Of a DNA stretch of 64,000 nt, positions 1-9,500 are shown piece after piece (position 1 is the stretch's first letter; the number at the start of each line of letters is the position of its first letter). Made by a program: the position numbers and the translations under genes. Source of the DNA: Pseudonocardia endophytica (GTDB lineage: Bacteria > Actinomycetota > Actinomycetes > Mycobacteriales > Pseudonocardiaceae). The notes below the pieces were generated by a model. That model saw only the letters and a program-made list of their open reading frames with translations, made no database searches and had not been told where the DNA came from. The DNA lies in contig NZ_SMFZ01000002.1 of NCBI RefSeq assembly GCF_004339565.1, positions 806,001-870,000 on the forward strand. Reading direction: 5' to 3'.

Positions 1-1
1 G

Positions 2-1321
2 TTCGGGCTGGCGCTGCTGCGCCACCTCTCCGAGGTCATGCGCTCGCGTGCGGAGGCGGCGCGGCGCAACGGTGCCACGAAGCTCGCCGAGCTGCGCCAG
101 GCGCTCGCCGACGACGGCATCCAGGACGAGCGCGCCCGGCTTCCGCGGATCGTCGCCGTCATCGACGAGTTCCAGTTCCTGTTCAGCGGGCGGGACGCGG
201 TCACGGCCGAGGCGACCCGGCTGCTGGAGGACGTCGCCCGGCGCGGCCGCTCGCAGGGCGTGCACCTCGTGCTGGCCAGCCAGGACGTCTCCGGCATCGA
301 CGCGCTGTGGGGTCGTTCGGCGATCCTCGAGCAGTTCGTGCTGCGGATCGCGCTGCCCCGCGCGCGCCGGATCCTCGCGCTGGAGAACGAGGCGGCACTG
401 TCCTTGCCGCGGTGGCACGCGATCGTCAACCACGAGTCGGGCGTGGAGCACGGCAACCAGGTCGTGAGCCTGCCCGAGGTCGGCGGTCCCCAGGTCCGCG
501 AGGTGCAGCCGGACGCGTTCACCAGGTTCGGCGACGAGCCGGACCCGGTCGTGTTCGACGGGGCACGTGCCCCGGACCACGACGCGCTCGCCGCCCGGCT
601 ACCTGCCGACGGCGTGCCCCGTTCGCTGCTCGGACAGTTCGTCGACGTCGAGGGCAGCCCGGCCGCGGCCGAGCTGCGGGACGTGCCGGGGCGCAACCTC
701 GGCGTGATCGGGCCGGACGCGCGGGTCGCCGTACCGCTGCTGTGCGCCGCGGTCGCGTCCTACACCGCCACCCTCGCCGACGAGGGCACCCGCGTGGTCC
801 TGGTGCCGCTGGCCGCGGAGGCCGTCGAGGCGGCCGAGGACCTCGCCTGCCGCCTGCACCTCGCCGTCGACAAGGTGTTCGCCGACGGGTTCGTCGCCCG
901 CGTCACCGAGCTGGCCGCGGTCGTGCGGGAGCGGGCGGCGTCCGGGAGCAGCGGCGGCGCGCACCCGACGGTCGCGGTCGTGCTGTTCGGTGCCGACGTC
1001 GCCGAGACGATGCTCGACCGCACCGGGATGGAGGACCTGCGCGCCGTCCTGCGGCACGGCCCCGGCGTCGGCGTGCACGTGCTCGGCTGGTGGCAGGGCG
1101 CGCAACGGCTCAAGACGCTGCTGGCCCCGCCCGGCGCGGCCGTCGACGATCTCGGGGTCTGGGTGGCCATCGGTGTGCAGGGCGCGGACCTCGCCCACCT
1201 GGTCGGCGGTGATCCCGTCGACTGGTCGCCCACCCCCGGCCGTGGCCTGATGCTCGACCGCGCCCGGCACGGGAGCCCGCAGCTGGTGATCCTGACCGAC
1301 CAGGGGGGTGGATCCCGGTGA
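2..1321 (+). CDS. FtsK/SpoIIIE-type ATPase domain protein, C-terminal part (5' end outside window)
   Basis: The reading frame is open from the first bases of the window, so the N-terminus lies upstream. The visible 440 residues begin inside an FtsK/SpoIIIE-like P-loop domain. A Walker B-like run (IVAVIDEFQFLF) is followed by a conserved stretch on ring-type ATPase loops (ARRGRSQGVHLVLASQD). A second, more divergent ATPase-like half follows, with no intact Walker A motif in view. Such proteins act as DNA translocases or type VII-like ATPases; which one cannot be decided without the N-terminus. The stop overlaps the GTG of the next small gene (GTGA), so the two are probably translated together. 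The C-terminal domain assignment is inference from motif layout. Confidence 0.75.
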   Translation, partial: FGLALLRHLSEVMRSRAEAARRNGATKLAELRQALADDGIQDERARLPRIVAVIDEFQFLFSGRDAVTAEATRLLEDVARRGRSQGVHLVLASQDVSGIDALWGRSAILEQFVLRIALPRARRILALENEAALSLPRWHAIVNHESGVEHGNQVVSLPEVGGPQVREVQPDAFTRFGDEPDPVVFDGARAPDHDALAARLPADGVPRSLLGQFVDVEGSPAAAELRDVPGRNLGVIGPDARVAVPLLCAAVASYTATLADEGTRVVLVPLAAEAVEAAEDLACRLHLAVDKVFADGFVARVTELAAVVRERAASGSSGGAHPTVAVVLFGADVAETMLDRTGMEDLRAVLRHGPGVGVHVLGWWQGAQRLKTLLAPPGAAVDDLGVWVAIGVQGADLAHLVGGDPVDWSPTPGRGLMLDRARHGSPQLVILTDQGGGSR

Positions 1322-1692
1322 GCTCCGACGAGAACGCCGTCGACCGCTACCGCGACGTGGTCGCGCGGCTCGCCGGTGCCGTCGTCGAGCTGCGGGAACG
1401 GGACGCCCTGCGGGTCGAGGAGCTGCGCCGCGAGCTGCGCGCGGCCGACCGTGAGCTGCACGACGCCGCGGAGGCACTCGTCGTCGCGGAGGGCATGTTC
1501 GAGCTGCGGTGGGAGTCCGCGCTGCAGATGATGTGGGCGACCAGCGAACCCGGCAAGCCGCGGCCGCGGCCCGACCACCGGGCCGACCCGGCGAGGCACG
1601 ACGCATTGGAGGTCGACGCCGACGAGGCCCTCCAAGCGCTGCGCGCGGCCGGGGACCGCCGCCTGTTCCGCCTGCGGCGCGACGACGGCTGA
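1318..1692 (+). CDS. Small coiled-coil hypothetical protein coupled to the FtsK-like gene
   Basis: A 124-residue protein whose GTG start overlaps the stop of the upstream ATPase gene, with a purine-rich ribosome site (GGGGGGTGG) just before it. Residues about 8-65 are dense in Arg, Glu, Leu and Ala with heptad-like spacing and look like one long amphipathic helix or coiled coil. The rest is polar and probably disordered until a short basic C-terminal helix. No enzyme motif, signal peptide or membrane segment is visible. The four-base overlap suggests it is an accessory or partner subunit of the FtsK-like ATPase. I do not recognise the family. Confidence 0.6.
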   Translation: MSSDENAVDRYRDVVARLAGAVVELRERDALRVEELRRELRAADRELHDAAEALVVAEGMFELRWESALQMMWATSEPGKPRPRPDHRADPARHDALEVDADEALQALRAAGDRRLFRLRRDDG

Positions 1693-1698
1693 CCGGCC

Positions 1699-1890
1699 TC
1701 AGTCGTCCAGGTCGTCGGCGTCGTCGGCGTCGTCGCGGGCCAGGAAGCTGGACAGCCGCTCGACGGCCGTCTCGAACTCCGGGTTCAGGTCGACGAACGT
1801 GCGCAGGCGCAGGGCCAGCCACTCGACGCTGACCTGCTCGTCGCCACGACGGTCGACGAGCTCCTCGATGCCGCGGTCGGTGAAGTACAC
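1699..1890 (-). CDS. DUF6104 family small protein
   Basis: A 63-residue acidic protein beginning MYFTDRGIEELVDRRG and containing WLALRLRTFVDLNPEFE, the signature of the small actinobacterial family DUF6104; the tail is a run of Asp. Function is unknown. It is divergently placed from the aldolase gene with only about 40 bases between the two starts, so the promoters must overlap. The family is widespread in Actinomycetota, and the short length here is normal for it. Confidence 0.8.
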   Translation of the reverse strand: MYFTDRGIEELVDRRGDEQVSVEWLALRLRTFVDLNPEFETAVERLSSFLARDDADDADDLDD

Positions 1891-1932
1891 GCGGCCAGGT
1901 TACGGCCGCTGCGCAGCGGGGACCCCGCGGGC

Positions 1933-2943
1933 ATGAGCGTGGCGGTACGGCAGTTGCAGAACACGGTCCGCGAGCTCCTCGCCGACGGCAAGGGGCTGCT
2001 CGCGGCGGACGAGAGCACGGGAACCATCACGAAGCGGTTCGAGGCCGTGGGCGTGGAGTCGACGGAGGACAACCGCCGCGCGTTCCGTGAGCTGATGTTC
2101 ACCGCGCCGGATGTCGAGCGGTGGCTCGGCGGCGTGATCCTCTACGACGAGACGATCCGACAGTCTACATCGGACGGTACGCCGATGCCGGGGCAGCTGG
2201 TGGAGCGCGGGATCGTGCCCGGCATCAAGGTGGACAGGGGCGCCAAGGCGCTCGCGCTGCGCGGCGGCGAGAAGGTCACCGAGGGGCTCGACGGGCTGCG
2301 GGAGCGTTTCGAGGAGTACCGGGACCTGGGTGCGCGGTTCGCCAAGTGGCGGGCCGTGATCGAGCTCGGGGACGGGATCCCGACCGAGGCCGCGCTCGTC
2401 GCGAACTCCCACGCGATGGCCCGCTACGCCGCGTTGGCCCAGGAGGCCGGGCTGGTGCCGATCGTCGAACCCGAGGCGATCATGGACGGGACGCAGACGA
2501 TCGACCGGTCGGCCGAGGTCAGCGATGCGATGCTGCGCGAGCTGTTCACGCAGGTCCGCGGCCAGGGCGTCGTACCGGACGGCCTGCTCGTGAAGACGAA
2601 CATGGTCGTCTCCGGGTACCGGGCCGCGCAGCAGGCGGGCCCGGAGGAGGTCGCCGAGCGCACCGTGGAGGTCCTGCGCCGCACCGTGCCCGCCGCCGTC
2701 CCGGGCATCGTGTTCCTGTCCGGCGGGCAGACCGACGACCAGGCGACCGACAACCTGGACGCGATCGCCCGTCGCGGCCCGCACCCGTGGACGGTCAGCT
2801 TCTCCTACGCCCGCGCACTGCAGGGCGCGGCGATGCAGGCCTGGGCGGGAAAGCCGGACAACACCTCCGAGGCGCAGGACATCTTCCGCGACCGGGTCCG
2901 CCGCACGGCCGCCGCGAACCGGGGCGAGCTCGGCACCGCCTGA
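1933..2943 (+). CDS. Class I fructose-bisphosphate aldolase
   Basis: A 336-residue Schiff-base aldolase that splits fructose 1,6-bisphosphate into dihydroxyacetone phosphate and glyceraldehyde 3-phosphate in glycolysis, and runs in reverse in gluconeogenesis. Family motifs are all in place: AADEST (residues 24-29), GIKVD with Lys99, FAKWR (136-140), VEPE (178-181), the Schiff-base lysine in LLVKTNM (Lys221) and a phosphate-binding FLSGGQ further on. The length matches animal- and plant-like class I enzymes, not the short archaeal-type DhnA group. ATG at 1933 is the first plausible start, although the ribosome site is weak. A phosphofructokinase lies 41 kb away in this window. Confidence 0.93.
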   Translation: MSVAVRQLQNTVRELLADGKGLLAADESTGTITKRFEAVGVESTEDNRRAFRELMFTAPDVERWLGGVILYDETIRQSTSDGTPMPGQLVERGIVPGIKVDRGAKALALRGGEKVTEGLDGLRERFEEYRDLGARFAKWRAVIELGDGIPTEAALVANSHAMARYAALAQEAGLVPIVEPEAIMDGTQTIDRSAEVSDAMLRELFTQVRGQGVVPDGLLVKTNMVVSGYRAAQQAGPEEVAERTVEVLRRTVPAAVPGIVFLSGGQTDDQATDNLDAIARRGPHPWTVSFSYARALQGAAMQAWAGKPDNTSEAQDIFRDRVRRTAAANRGELGTA

Positions 2944-2949
2944 CCGCCG

Positions 2950-3978
2950 TCAGAACACGTCCTCGACGGTCAGCGTCGGCCCGTCCGGCAGGATCGTGAC
3001 GGTGTCCAGGGATCCGGGCCGTGCGGGCGTCTCGAACACGACCTCGACGTCGGACGTGCCGTCCGTGGTGGCGGCGCCCCGCGTCACGATCTTGTCGAGC
3101 AGCAGGTCCCGCGGGTTGATGCCGGGCGGTTCGTGGCGCTTCAGCTCGATCGTCGTGCCGTCGGGGACCGTGCAGACACCACGGACGCGCAGTGTCGGCG
3201 GGTCGATCGGCTGCCGGTCCAGGAACGCCGTCCAGTCCCTGCAGTCGGCCGAGCCGTCGGACGGGCCCAGGTCGATCCGTTCGGTCCGGGTCGCGCCGAT
3301 CACGTCGATACCCAGGGTGCCGGTCGTCCTGGCCAGCGGGAGCGTCGCGAGGTACGGCGTGGTTCCGGCGACGCACGGTCCGCGCATCGTGCCGACGACC
3401 TCGATACCCCAGTAGTCCGGCCGCTGTACGTAGACCAGTGGGACGAGCTCGACCTGCACGCTCTCGTACGGGACGGTGCCGTCCACCCGCAGCACGAACT
3501 GCGGCGGGAACGACCGCAGCGTAATGATCACCGCGCCGTTGAAGTCGACCAACCGGGACGAGGACGCGGGCGGCTGTTGCGCGAACGTCTCGGTCGCGGC
3601 GTCGGCGGGCTCGGCGCCGAGGTAGTGCACCGGAGCGGCAGCGGCGTCCACGCGGCGGCGGAGGATCGTCTCGTCGACCTCCAGGACCTCGAACGCGTAG
3701 TCCGGGCGACGCCCGTCGAACCGCACGGTCACGCGCCGTGCGCCCCGGCCGTGCCATCGGCCGGACGTACGGACGATCCCGTCCGCCGGACCGATGTCCT
3801 CCTGGACGAACGTTCCGTCCGGGAACATCTCGAAGCCGTCCCGGCCGAAGGCGGGAGGCAGGACGGCGTCGTCCGGCCGGAAGACCTCGACGCCGTCGGC
3901 GTCCTCCTCGAAGGAATGGCGCCAGTGCTGGAAGACGACGTCGGTGGGGGTCCGGCGCGAAGCGGGAAGAGTGGTCAT
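2950..3978 (-). CDS. Conserved hypothetical protein with lipocalin-like N-terminal region
   Basis: A 342-residue protein without signal peptide or membrane segment. Residues about 15-75 (WRHSFEED, then FEMFPDGTFV) resemble a small beta-barrel-like domain common in actinobacterial hypothetical proteins. The remainder is beta-rich, with many Val, Thr and Asp residues and no recognised catalytic motif. The ATG is preceded by a strong AGGAGGT ribosome site. It points toward the aldolase gene, end to end with a few bases between stops, and is divergent from the LuxR-type regulator at 4205, sharing a 226-bp intergenic region. Function unknown. Confidence 0.6.
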   Translation of the reverse strand: MTTLPASRRTPTDVVFQHWRHSFEEDADGVEVFRPDDAVLPPAFGRDGFEMFPDGTFVQEDIGPADGIVRTSGRWHGRGARRVTVRFDGRRPDYAFEVLEVDETILRRRVDAAAAPVHYLGAEPADAATETFAQQPPASSSRLVDFNGAVIITLRSFPPQFVLRVDGTVPYESVQVELVPLVYVQRPDYWGIEVVGTMRGPCVAGTTPYLATLPLARTTGTLGIDVIGATRTERIDLGPSDGSADCRDWTAFLDRQPIDPPTLRVRGVCTVPDGTTIELKRHEPPGINPRDLLLDKIVTRGAATTDGTSDVEVVFETPARPGSLDTVTILPDGPTLTVEDVF

Positions 3979-4204
3979 GAGGACCTCCTCGGCAGGCGGC
4001 CGGAACGATCCCCCCGCGGCCGCGGTGCTCTCCGACGGTAGGAGCGTGCGACGTCGGGCGACAAGACCGGTTCGTCACTAGTGGTGATGATCCGGTCGCA
4101 CCGGGCGAGATTCTGGGGGCCGTCCGAACGCCGAGGTTCCCCGGCCCGCCCTCCAGCTCTATCGTCGTGCGGGGGATGTCCGGTCCACGACCGACGGAGG
4201 CCCC

Positions 4205-6064
4205 ATGACCGGGACGATCGCGGACCGCCTGGCCGTCGGAGCCGGGCGCGGGTTCGTCGGGCGTGAGCGGGAGCTGTCCGCGCTGACCGCCGCCGTGACT
4301 GCGCCGGAGCCGTCGTTCCTCGTCGCGTTCGTGCACGGACCCGGCGGGATCGGGAAGAGCCGCCTCCTCCGGCAGCTGGTCGCGGCCGTCCCGGCCGGGA
4401 CCGCGACCGTCGTGCTCGACGGACGCGACGTCGAGCCGACCCCCCGCGGCTTCCGCCAGGCGATGGCCGGGGCGCTCGGACTCGACGCGACCGATCCGGG
4501 CACGGCGGACGTCGTCGGCGCCCTACGGGACGGCGGCGCCGACCGGGTCCTGTTGACCGTCGACACCTACGAGACGCTCGGCCTGCTCGACGGCTGGCTG
4601 CGCACCCGGTTCCTGCCCGCGCTCCCCGCGTCGGTGACGACCGTGTTCGCCGGGCGCGACCGGCCGGCCGGCGCGTGGCACACGGCAGCCGGGTGGGCCG
4701 GGATGGTGGCCGAGTTCCGCCTGGACGCGCTGTCCGAGCCGGAGGCCATGTCGCTGCTGCGCTCCAGGGGTCTCGACGGCGCCGCGGCGCTGCAGCTGAA
4801 CGCGTTCGCGCACGGTCACCCGCTGGCCCTGGAGCTCGGCGCGGCGGGCGCGCGGGCCGGTGCGCGCGGGACACCCGTGCTGCCGGAGCTGGCGGACGCG
4901 TTCCTCGGCGGGCTGCCGTCGACCGTCGTGACGGCCGTCGAGGCGGCCTCGACGGTGCGTCGGGTCACCGAGCCGGTGCTCGGTGCACTGCTCGGCGACG
5001 ACCACGCCCGTACGGCGTTCGACGCGTTGCGCGCGTTGCCGATCACCGACGTCGTTCCGGACGGCCTGCTGCTGCACGACGTCGTGCGGGACACGGTCGG
5101 ACTCGAGCTGGCCGTCCGCGACCCGGACGCCCGCCGGGCGTTCCGCCGGCGCGCCGCGCGCTACTACACGAACCGGCCGGACCCGGCCGACGGCGACCTC
5201 TGGCGACACACCGCCGACCTGATCTTCCTGATCGAGAACCCGGTCGTGCGCGACGCCTGCTTCCCCAGCGCCCGCCCGGACCACGCCGTGGAGCAGGCCC
5301 GCTCGCAGGACGGCCCGGTGATCGCCGAGATCGCCGCCGGCCACGAGCCCCGGCCGTGCGCGGACGCGCTGGCCCGCTGGTGGGACCGGCATCCGGAGTC
5401 GTTCGCCGTCGCCCGCGGCCCGGACGGTGAGGTCTCCGCGTTCGTCCAGATCATCGAGCTGGCCGATGCCGACCCCGGCGTGATCGCCGCCGACCCGGTC
5501 ACCCGCCCGTGGACCGACCACCTGCGCGCGAACCCGCCGTCGCCCGACGACCGCGTGCTGCTGATGCGACGGTGGCTCGGCCGCGAGTCCGGTGAGCTGC
5601 GTTCGCCGGGGGTGTCGGCGTGCTGGCTGGACGTCAAGCGCGTCTACATGGAACTGCGGCCGCGGCTGCGGCGGCTGTACTCGACGGTCGTCGACCTGTC
5701 GCACCTCGGGCCGATCTTCCTGCCGCTCGGTTTCGCCCCGATCGGTGACCCGGTCGAGGTGGACGGCGTCGCCCACCAGGGCGTGTTCCTGGACTTCGGT
5801 CCGCGCAGCGTCGACGGCTGGCTGGGCAGGCTGGTCGAGTCCGAGACCCGGCAGGAGCGGCAGGCCGACGGGCTGTCCCCGCGGGAGACCGAGGTGCTGC
5901 GGCTCGTCGCGTCCGGGCTGTCCAACCGCGATGTCGGCGCGACGCTGCACATCAGCGAGCGCACGGCGAGCCGGCACGTCTCCAACCTGCTACTCAAGCT
6001 CGGCGTGCGCACCCGGACCGAGGCGGCGCGGATCGCGGCCGAACGGGGGATCCTGGACGGCTGA
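4205..6064 (+). CDS. LuxR-family regulator: P-loop ATPase, acyltransferase-like middle, HTH
   Basis: A 619-residue multidomain regulator. The N-terminus carries an AAA/NB-ARC-like ATPase with Walker A GPGGIGKS (residues 45-52) and a Walker B-like RVLLTVDTYE. The C-terminal 65 residues are a LuxR/GerE helix-turn-helix (LSPRETEVLRLVASGLSNRD, then ISERTASRHV). Between them, roughly residues 370-535, is a region whose strand/helix pattern and ending (FLPLGFAPIG) resemble a GNAT-type acetyltransferase rather than the TPR repeats usual in LAL/MalT regulators. The start is ATG with GGAGG upstream. The target is unknown; the divergent gene at 2950-3978 and the YdhR-like gene downstream are candidates. 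The middle-domain call is inference. Confidence 0.8.
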   Translation: MTGTIADRLAVGAGRGFVGRERELSALTAAVTAPEPSFLVAFVHGPGGIGKSRLLRQLVAAVPAGTATVVLDGRDVEPTPRGFRQAMAGALGLDATDPGTADVVGALRDGGADRVLLTVDTYETLGLLDGWLRTRFLPALPASVTTVFAGRDRPAGAWHTAAGWAGMVAEFRLDALSEPEAMSLLRSRGLDGAAALQLNAFAHGHPLALELGAAGARAGARGTPVLPELADAFLGGLPSTVVTAVEAASTVRRVTEPVLGALLGDDHARTAFDALRALPITDVVPDGLLLHDVVRDTVGLELAVRDPDARRAFRRRAARYYTNRPDPADGDLWRHTADLIFLIENPVVRDACFPSARPDHAVEQARSQDGPVIAEIAAGHEPRPCADALARWWDRHPESFAVARGPDGEVSAFVQIIELADADPGVIAADPVTRPWTDHLRANPPSPDDRVLLMRRWLGRESGELRSPGVSACWLDVKRVYMELRPRLRRLYSTVVDLSHLGPIFLPLGFAPIGDPVEVDGVAHQGVFLDFGPRSVDGWLGRLVESETRQERQADGLSPRETEVLRLVASGLSNRDVGATLHISERTASRHVSNLLLKLGVRTRTEAARIAAERGILDG

Positions 6065-6081
6065 ACGGGCTGTGCCGGTCA

Positions 6082-6116
6082 CGCCACCGAGGTCGGCGTG
6101 ATCGACCGAGGTGGCG
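6082..6116. terminator. Hairpin after the LuxR-type gene
   Basis: CGCCACC-GA-GGTCG, a 7-base loop, then CGACC-GA-GGTGGCG: a two-part stem with a symmetric 2x2 internal loop, lying 18 bases after the regulator stop and 20 before the next start. There is no U-tract. It could be an intrinsic terminator or a dyad operator for the downstream gene. Confidence 0.45.
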
Positions 6117-6135
6117 CGGGGGCCGGCGGCCGAGC

Positions 6136-6507
6136 ATGGCCGCCATGCAGACCTTCGTGATCACCTTCCGGCTCCACGACATGACCGACGACGGCTACCG
6201 CGCGCTGCGCGACGAGCTCGCCCCCGCGTTCGCCGAGCTCCCCGGCCTGCTGGCCACGGTCTGGCTCGCGGACGCCGCGACCGGGACGTTCGGCGGCGTG
6301 CACCTGTTCACCGACACCGGGGCGGCCGACGCGTTCGCCGAGTCCCGGCTGTTCCGGACCGTCGTCCTGTGCCCGCACCTCGCCGACCTGCGGGTGCAGC
6401 GCTTCACGGTCGACGAGACGACGACCCGGCGCACGCAGCCCGGCATCCGGATCGTCCCCACCGGTGCCATCACGCTGTGGCCGACGGCGGGGACGAGGTC
6501 CGGATGA
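6136..6507 (+). CDS. YdhR-like putative monooxygenase / dimeric alpha-beta barrel protein
   Basis: A 123-residue protein with the ferredoxin-like pattern of the YdhR/ABM family: TFVITFRLHDM at the start, then a long helix, FAELPGLLATVWLAD, GTFGGVHLFTD and an AFAESRLF helix. Family members are small dimers described as putative cofactor-free monooxygenases; the substrate is unknown. An internal ATG three codons in (6145) is an alternative start. It is convergent with kgd, with only six bases between the stops. Confidence 0.65.
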   Translation: MAAMQTFVITFRLHDMTDDGYRALRDELAPAFAELPGLLATVWLADAATGTFGGVHLFTDTGAADAFAESRLFRTVVLCPHLADLRVQRFTVDETTTRRTQPGIRIVPTGAITLWPTAGTRSG

Positions 6508-6513
6508 GCCGGA

Positions 6514-9500
6514 TCAGCGGGCGAACGCCTTGTCGATCAGCTCCTGCTGCTCGACCTCGTGCACCTTCGAGCTGCCGGCCGCGGGCGCGGCCATCCGGCG
6601 GCGGCTGACGCGGGTCAGGCGCGGCATGTCCGGGAGCTTCTGTGGCAGCTCCAGGCCGTAGTACGGCCAGGCGCCCTGGTTCGCCGGCTCCTCCTGGACC
6701 CACCGGACGTCGTCGACGTTCGGGTAGCGCTCCAGGACGGCCGCGATCTGCCGCTCCGGCATCGGGTAGAGCTGCTCCACCCGGACGACGGCCGTGTTCT
6801 CGACGGACCTGTCACCGTTCTCGCGGCGCTTGTCGCGGGCCGCGGCCAGCTCCCAGTAGATCTTGCCGCTGCAGAACAGCACCTTGTCCACCGACGACGA
6901 CGGGCCGTCCTGCCCGCGGTACTCCGGGTCGTCGATCACCGGACGGAACCGGCCGCCGGTGAAGTCGGACAGCGGGCTCACGACCTGCTTGGCGCGCAGC
7001 ATCCACTTCGGTGTGAACACCACCAGCGGGCGGCGCACGCCGTCGAGCGTGTGCTGGCGCAGCAGGTGGAAGTAGTTCGCCGGCTCGGACGGCAGCGCGA
7101 CCGTCATCGAGCCCTCCGCGCACAGCGTGAGGAACCGCTCGATGCGCCCGGAGCTGTGGTCGGGGCCCTGGCCCTCCAGGCCGTGCGGCAGCAGCAGCAC
7201 GACGTCGGAGCGCTGGCCCCACTTCGCCTCACCGGACGAGATGAACTCGTCGATGATCGGCTGGGCGCCGTTGACGAAGTCGCCGAACTGGCCCTCCCAC
7301 ATCACCAGCGCATCCGGGTTCGCGACCGAGTAGCCGTACTCGAACCCGACGGCGGCGAACTCGGACAGCGCCGAGTCGTAGGGCAGGAACCGGCCCTGGC
7401 CCTCGGCCAGGTTGCGCAGCGGGTAGTACTCCTGGCCGTTGTGCCGGTCGATCAGCACCGAGTGCCGCTGCACGAACGTGCCGCGCCGGGAGTCCTGACC
7501 GGACAGACGGATCAGCTTGCCGTCCACGGCCAGCGAGCCCATCGCGAGCAACTCGGCGAACGCCCAGTCCACGTCGCCCTCGCGGGACATCTTCTCCCGC
7601 TTGGCCACCACCGGCTTGACCCGCTGGTGGATCGTGAAGCCGTCCGGCTGCTGGGAGTGCGCGTCGCCGATCCGGTGGACCATCTCCAGCGGGATCGACG
7701 TGTCCAGGTCGGCCGGGACGGTCTGCTCCTCCTCGACCGATGGGGAGACCACCGGTGGCGTCCGCTCCAGCTCGCGGACCTCGTTGAAGACGTGTTCGAG
7801 CTGGTTGGAGAAGTCCTTCAGCGCGTGCTCGGCCTCGTCCATGGTGATGTCACCACGGCCGATCAGCGACTCGGTGTAGATCTTCCGGACGCTGCGCTTC
7901 GCGTCGATGATGTCGTACATCGACGGCTGGGTCATCGACGGGTCGTCGCCCTCGTTGTGCCCGCGGCGGCGGTAGCAGATCATGTCGATCACGACGTCGT
8001 TGTGCCAGCGCTCGCGGTACTCGACGGCCAGCTTGGCCACCCAGACGCAGGCCTCCGGGTCGTCGCCGTTCACGTGGAACACCGGCGCGCCGATCATCTT
8101 CGCGACGTCCGTGCAGTACTGCGACGAGCGGGCGTGCTCCGGCGCGGTGGTGAACCCGACCTGGTTGTTCACGACGACGTGCACGGTGCCGCCGGTGCGG
8201 TAGCCGCGCAGCAGCGCCAGGTTCAGCGTCTCCGCGACGACGCCCTGTCCGGCGAACGCGGCGTCGCCGTGCATCATCAGCGGCAGCACGGTGAACCCGC
8301 CGTCGCCGTAGTCGAGGATGTCCTGCTTGGCCCGGACGATGCCCTCCAGCACCGGGTCCACGGCCTCCAGGTGCGACGGGTTCGCGGTCAGCGACACCTT
8401 CGTCTCGCCGTCGCCGAACATCCGGAAGTACTTGCCCTCGGCCCCGAGGTGGTACTTCACGTCGCCGGAGCCGTGCGCCTGGCCCGGGTCCAGGTTGCCC
8501 TCGAACTCGCGGAAGATCTGGCTGATCGGCTTGCCGACGATGTTGGCCAGCACGTTCAGCCGGCCGCGGTGCGGCATGCCGATGACGACCTCGTCGAGCT
8601 CGTGCTCGGCGGCCTTGTCCAGCACGGCGTCCAGCAGCGGGATGACGGTCTCGCCGCCCTCCAGCGAGAACCGCTTCTGCCCGACGTACTTCGTCTGCAG
8701 GAACGTCTCGAACGCCTCGGCCGCGTTCAGCTTGGACAGGATGTACTTCTGCTCGGTCTGGTCCGGCTTCTGGTGCGGGACCTCGATCCGGTCCTCGAGC
8801 CAGCGGCGCTGCTCGGGGTCGGCGATGTGCATGTACTCGGTGCCGATCGTGCGGCAGTACGAGTCGCGCAGCAGGCCGAGCACGTCGCGCATCTTCATGT
8901 GCCGCTTGCCGCCGAAACCGCCGACGGCGTACTCGCGGTCCAGGTCCCACAGCGTCAGGCCGTGGCTGAGCACGTCCAGGTCGGGGTGGCGGCGCTGGCG
9001 GTAGTTCAACGGGTCGGTGTCGGCCATCAGGTGGCCGCGCGTCCGGTAGGACTCGATCATCTCGAGGACCCGGGCGGTCTTGTCGACCTCGCCCTCCGGG
9101 ATGTCCTGCACCCAGCGGACCGGCTCGTAGGGCACCCGCAGCGAGGTGAAGATCTCGTCGTAGAAGCCGTCCGCGCCGAGCAGCAACCCGTGCACGCGGC
9201 GCAGGAAGTCGCCGGACTCGGCGCCCTGGATGATCCGGTGGTCGTACGTCGACGTCAGCGTGATGATCTTGCTGATGCCGATCTCGGCCAGGCGCTCCTC
9301 GCTCGCGCCCTGGAACTCGGCCGGGTACTCCATCGCGCCGACACCGACGATCGTGCCCTGCCCGGGCATCAGGCGCGGCACCGAGTGGTTCGTGCCGAGC
9401 GTGCCCGGGTTGGTCAGGCTGATCGTCGTGCCCTGGAAGTCCTCCGCGGTCAGCTTGCCGTTGCGCGCCTTGGCGACCATGCCCTCGTAGGCGGCCCAGA

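Noticed and set aside
4076..4083. CACTAGTG palindrome upstream of the LuxR-type gene
   Set aside because: Eight bases is too short to separate from chance in this much sequence.
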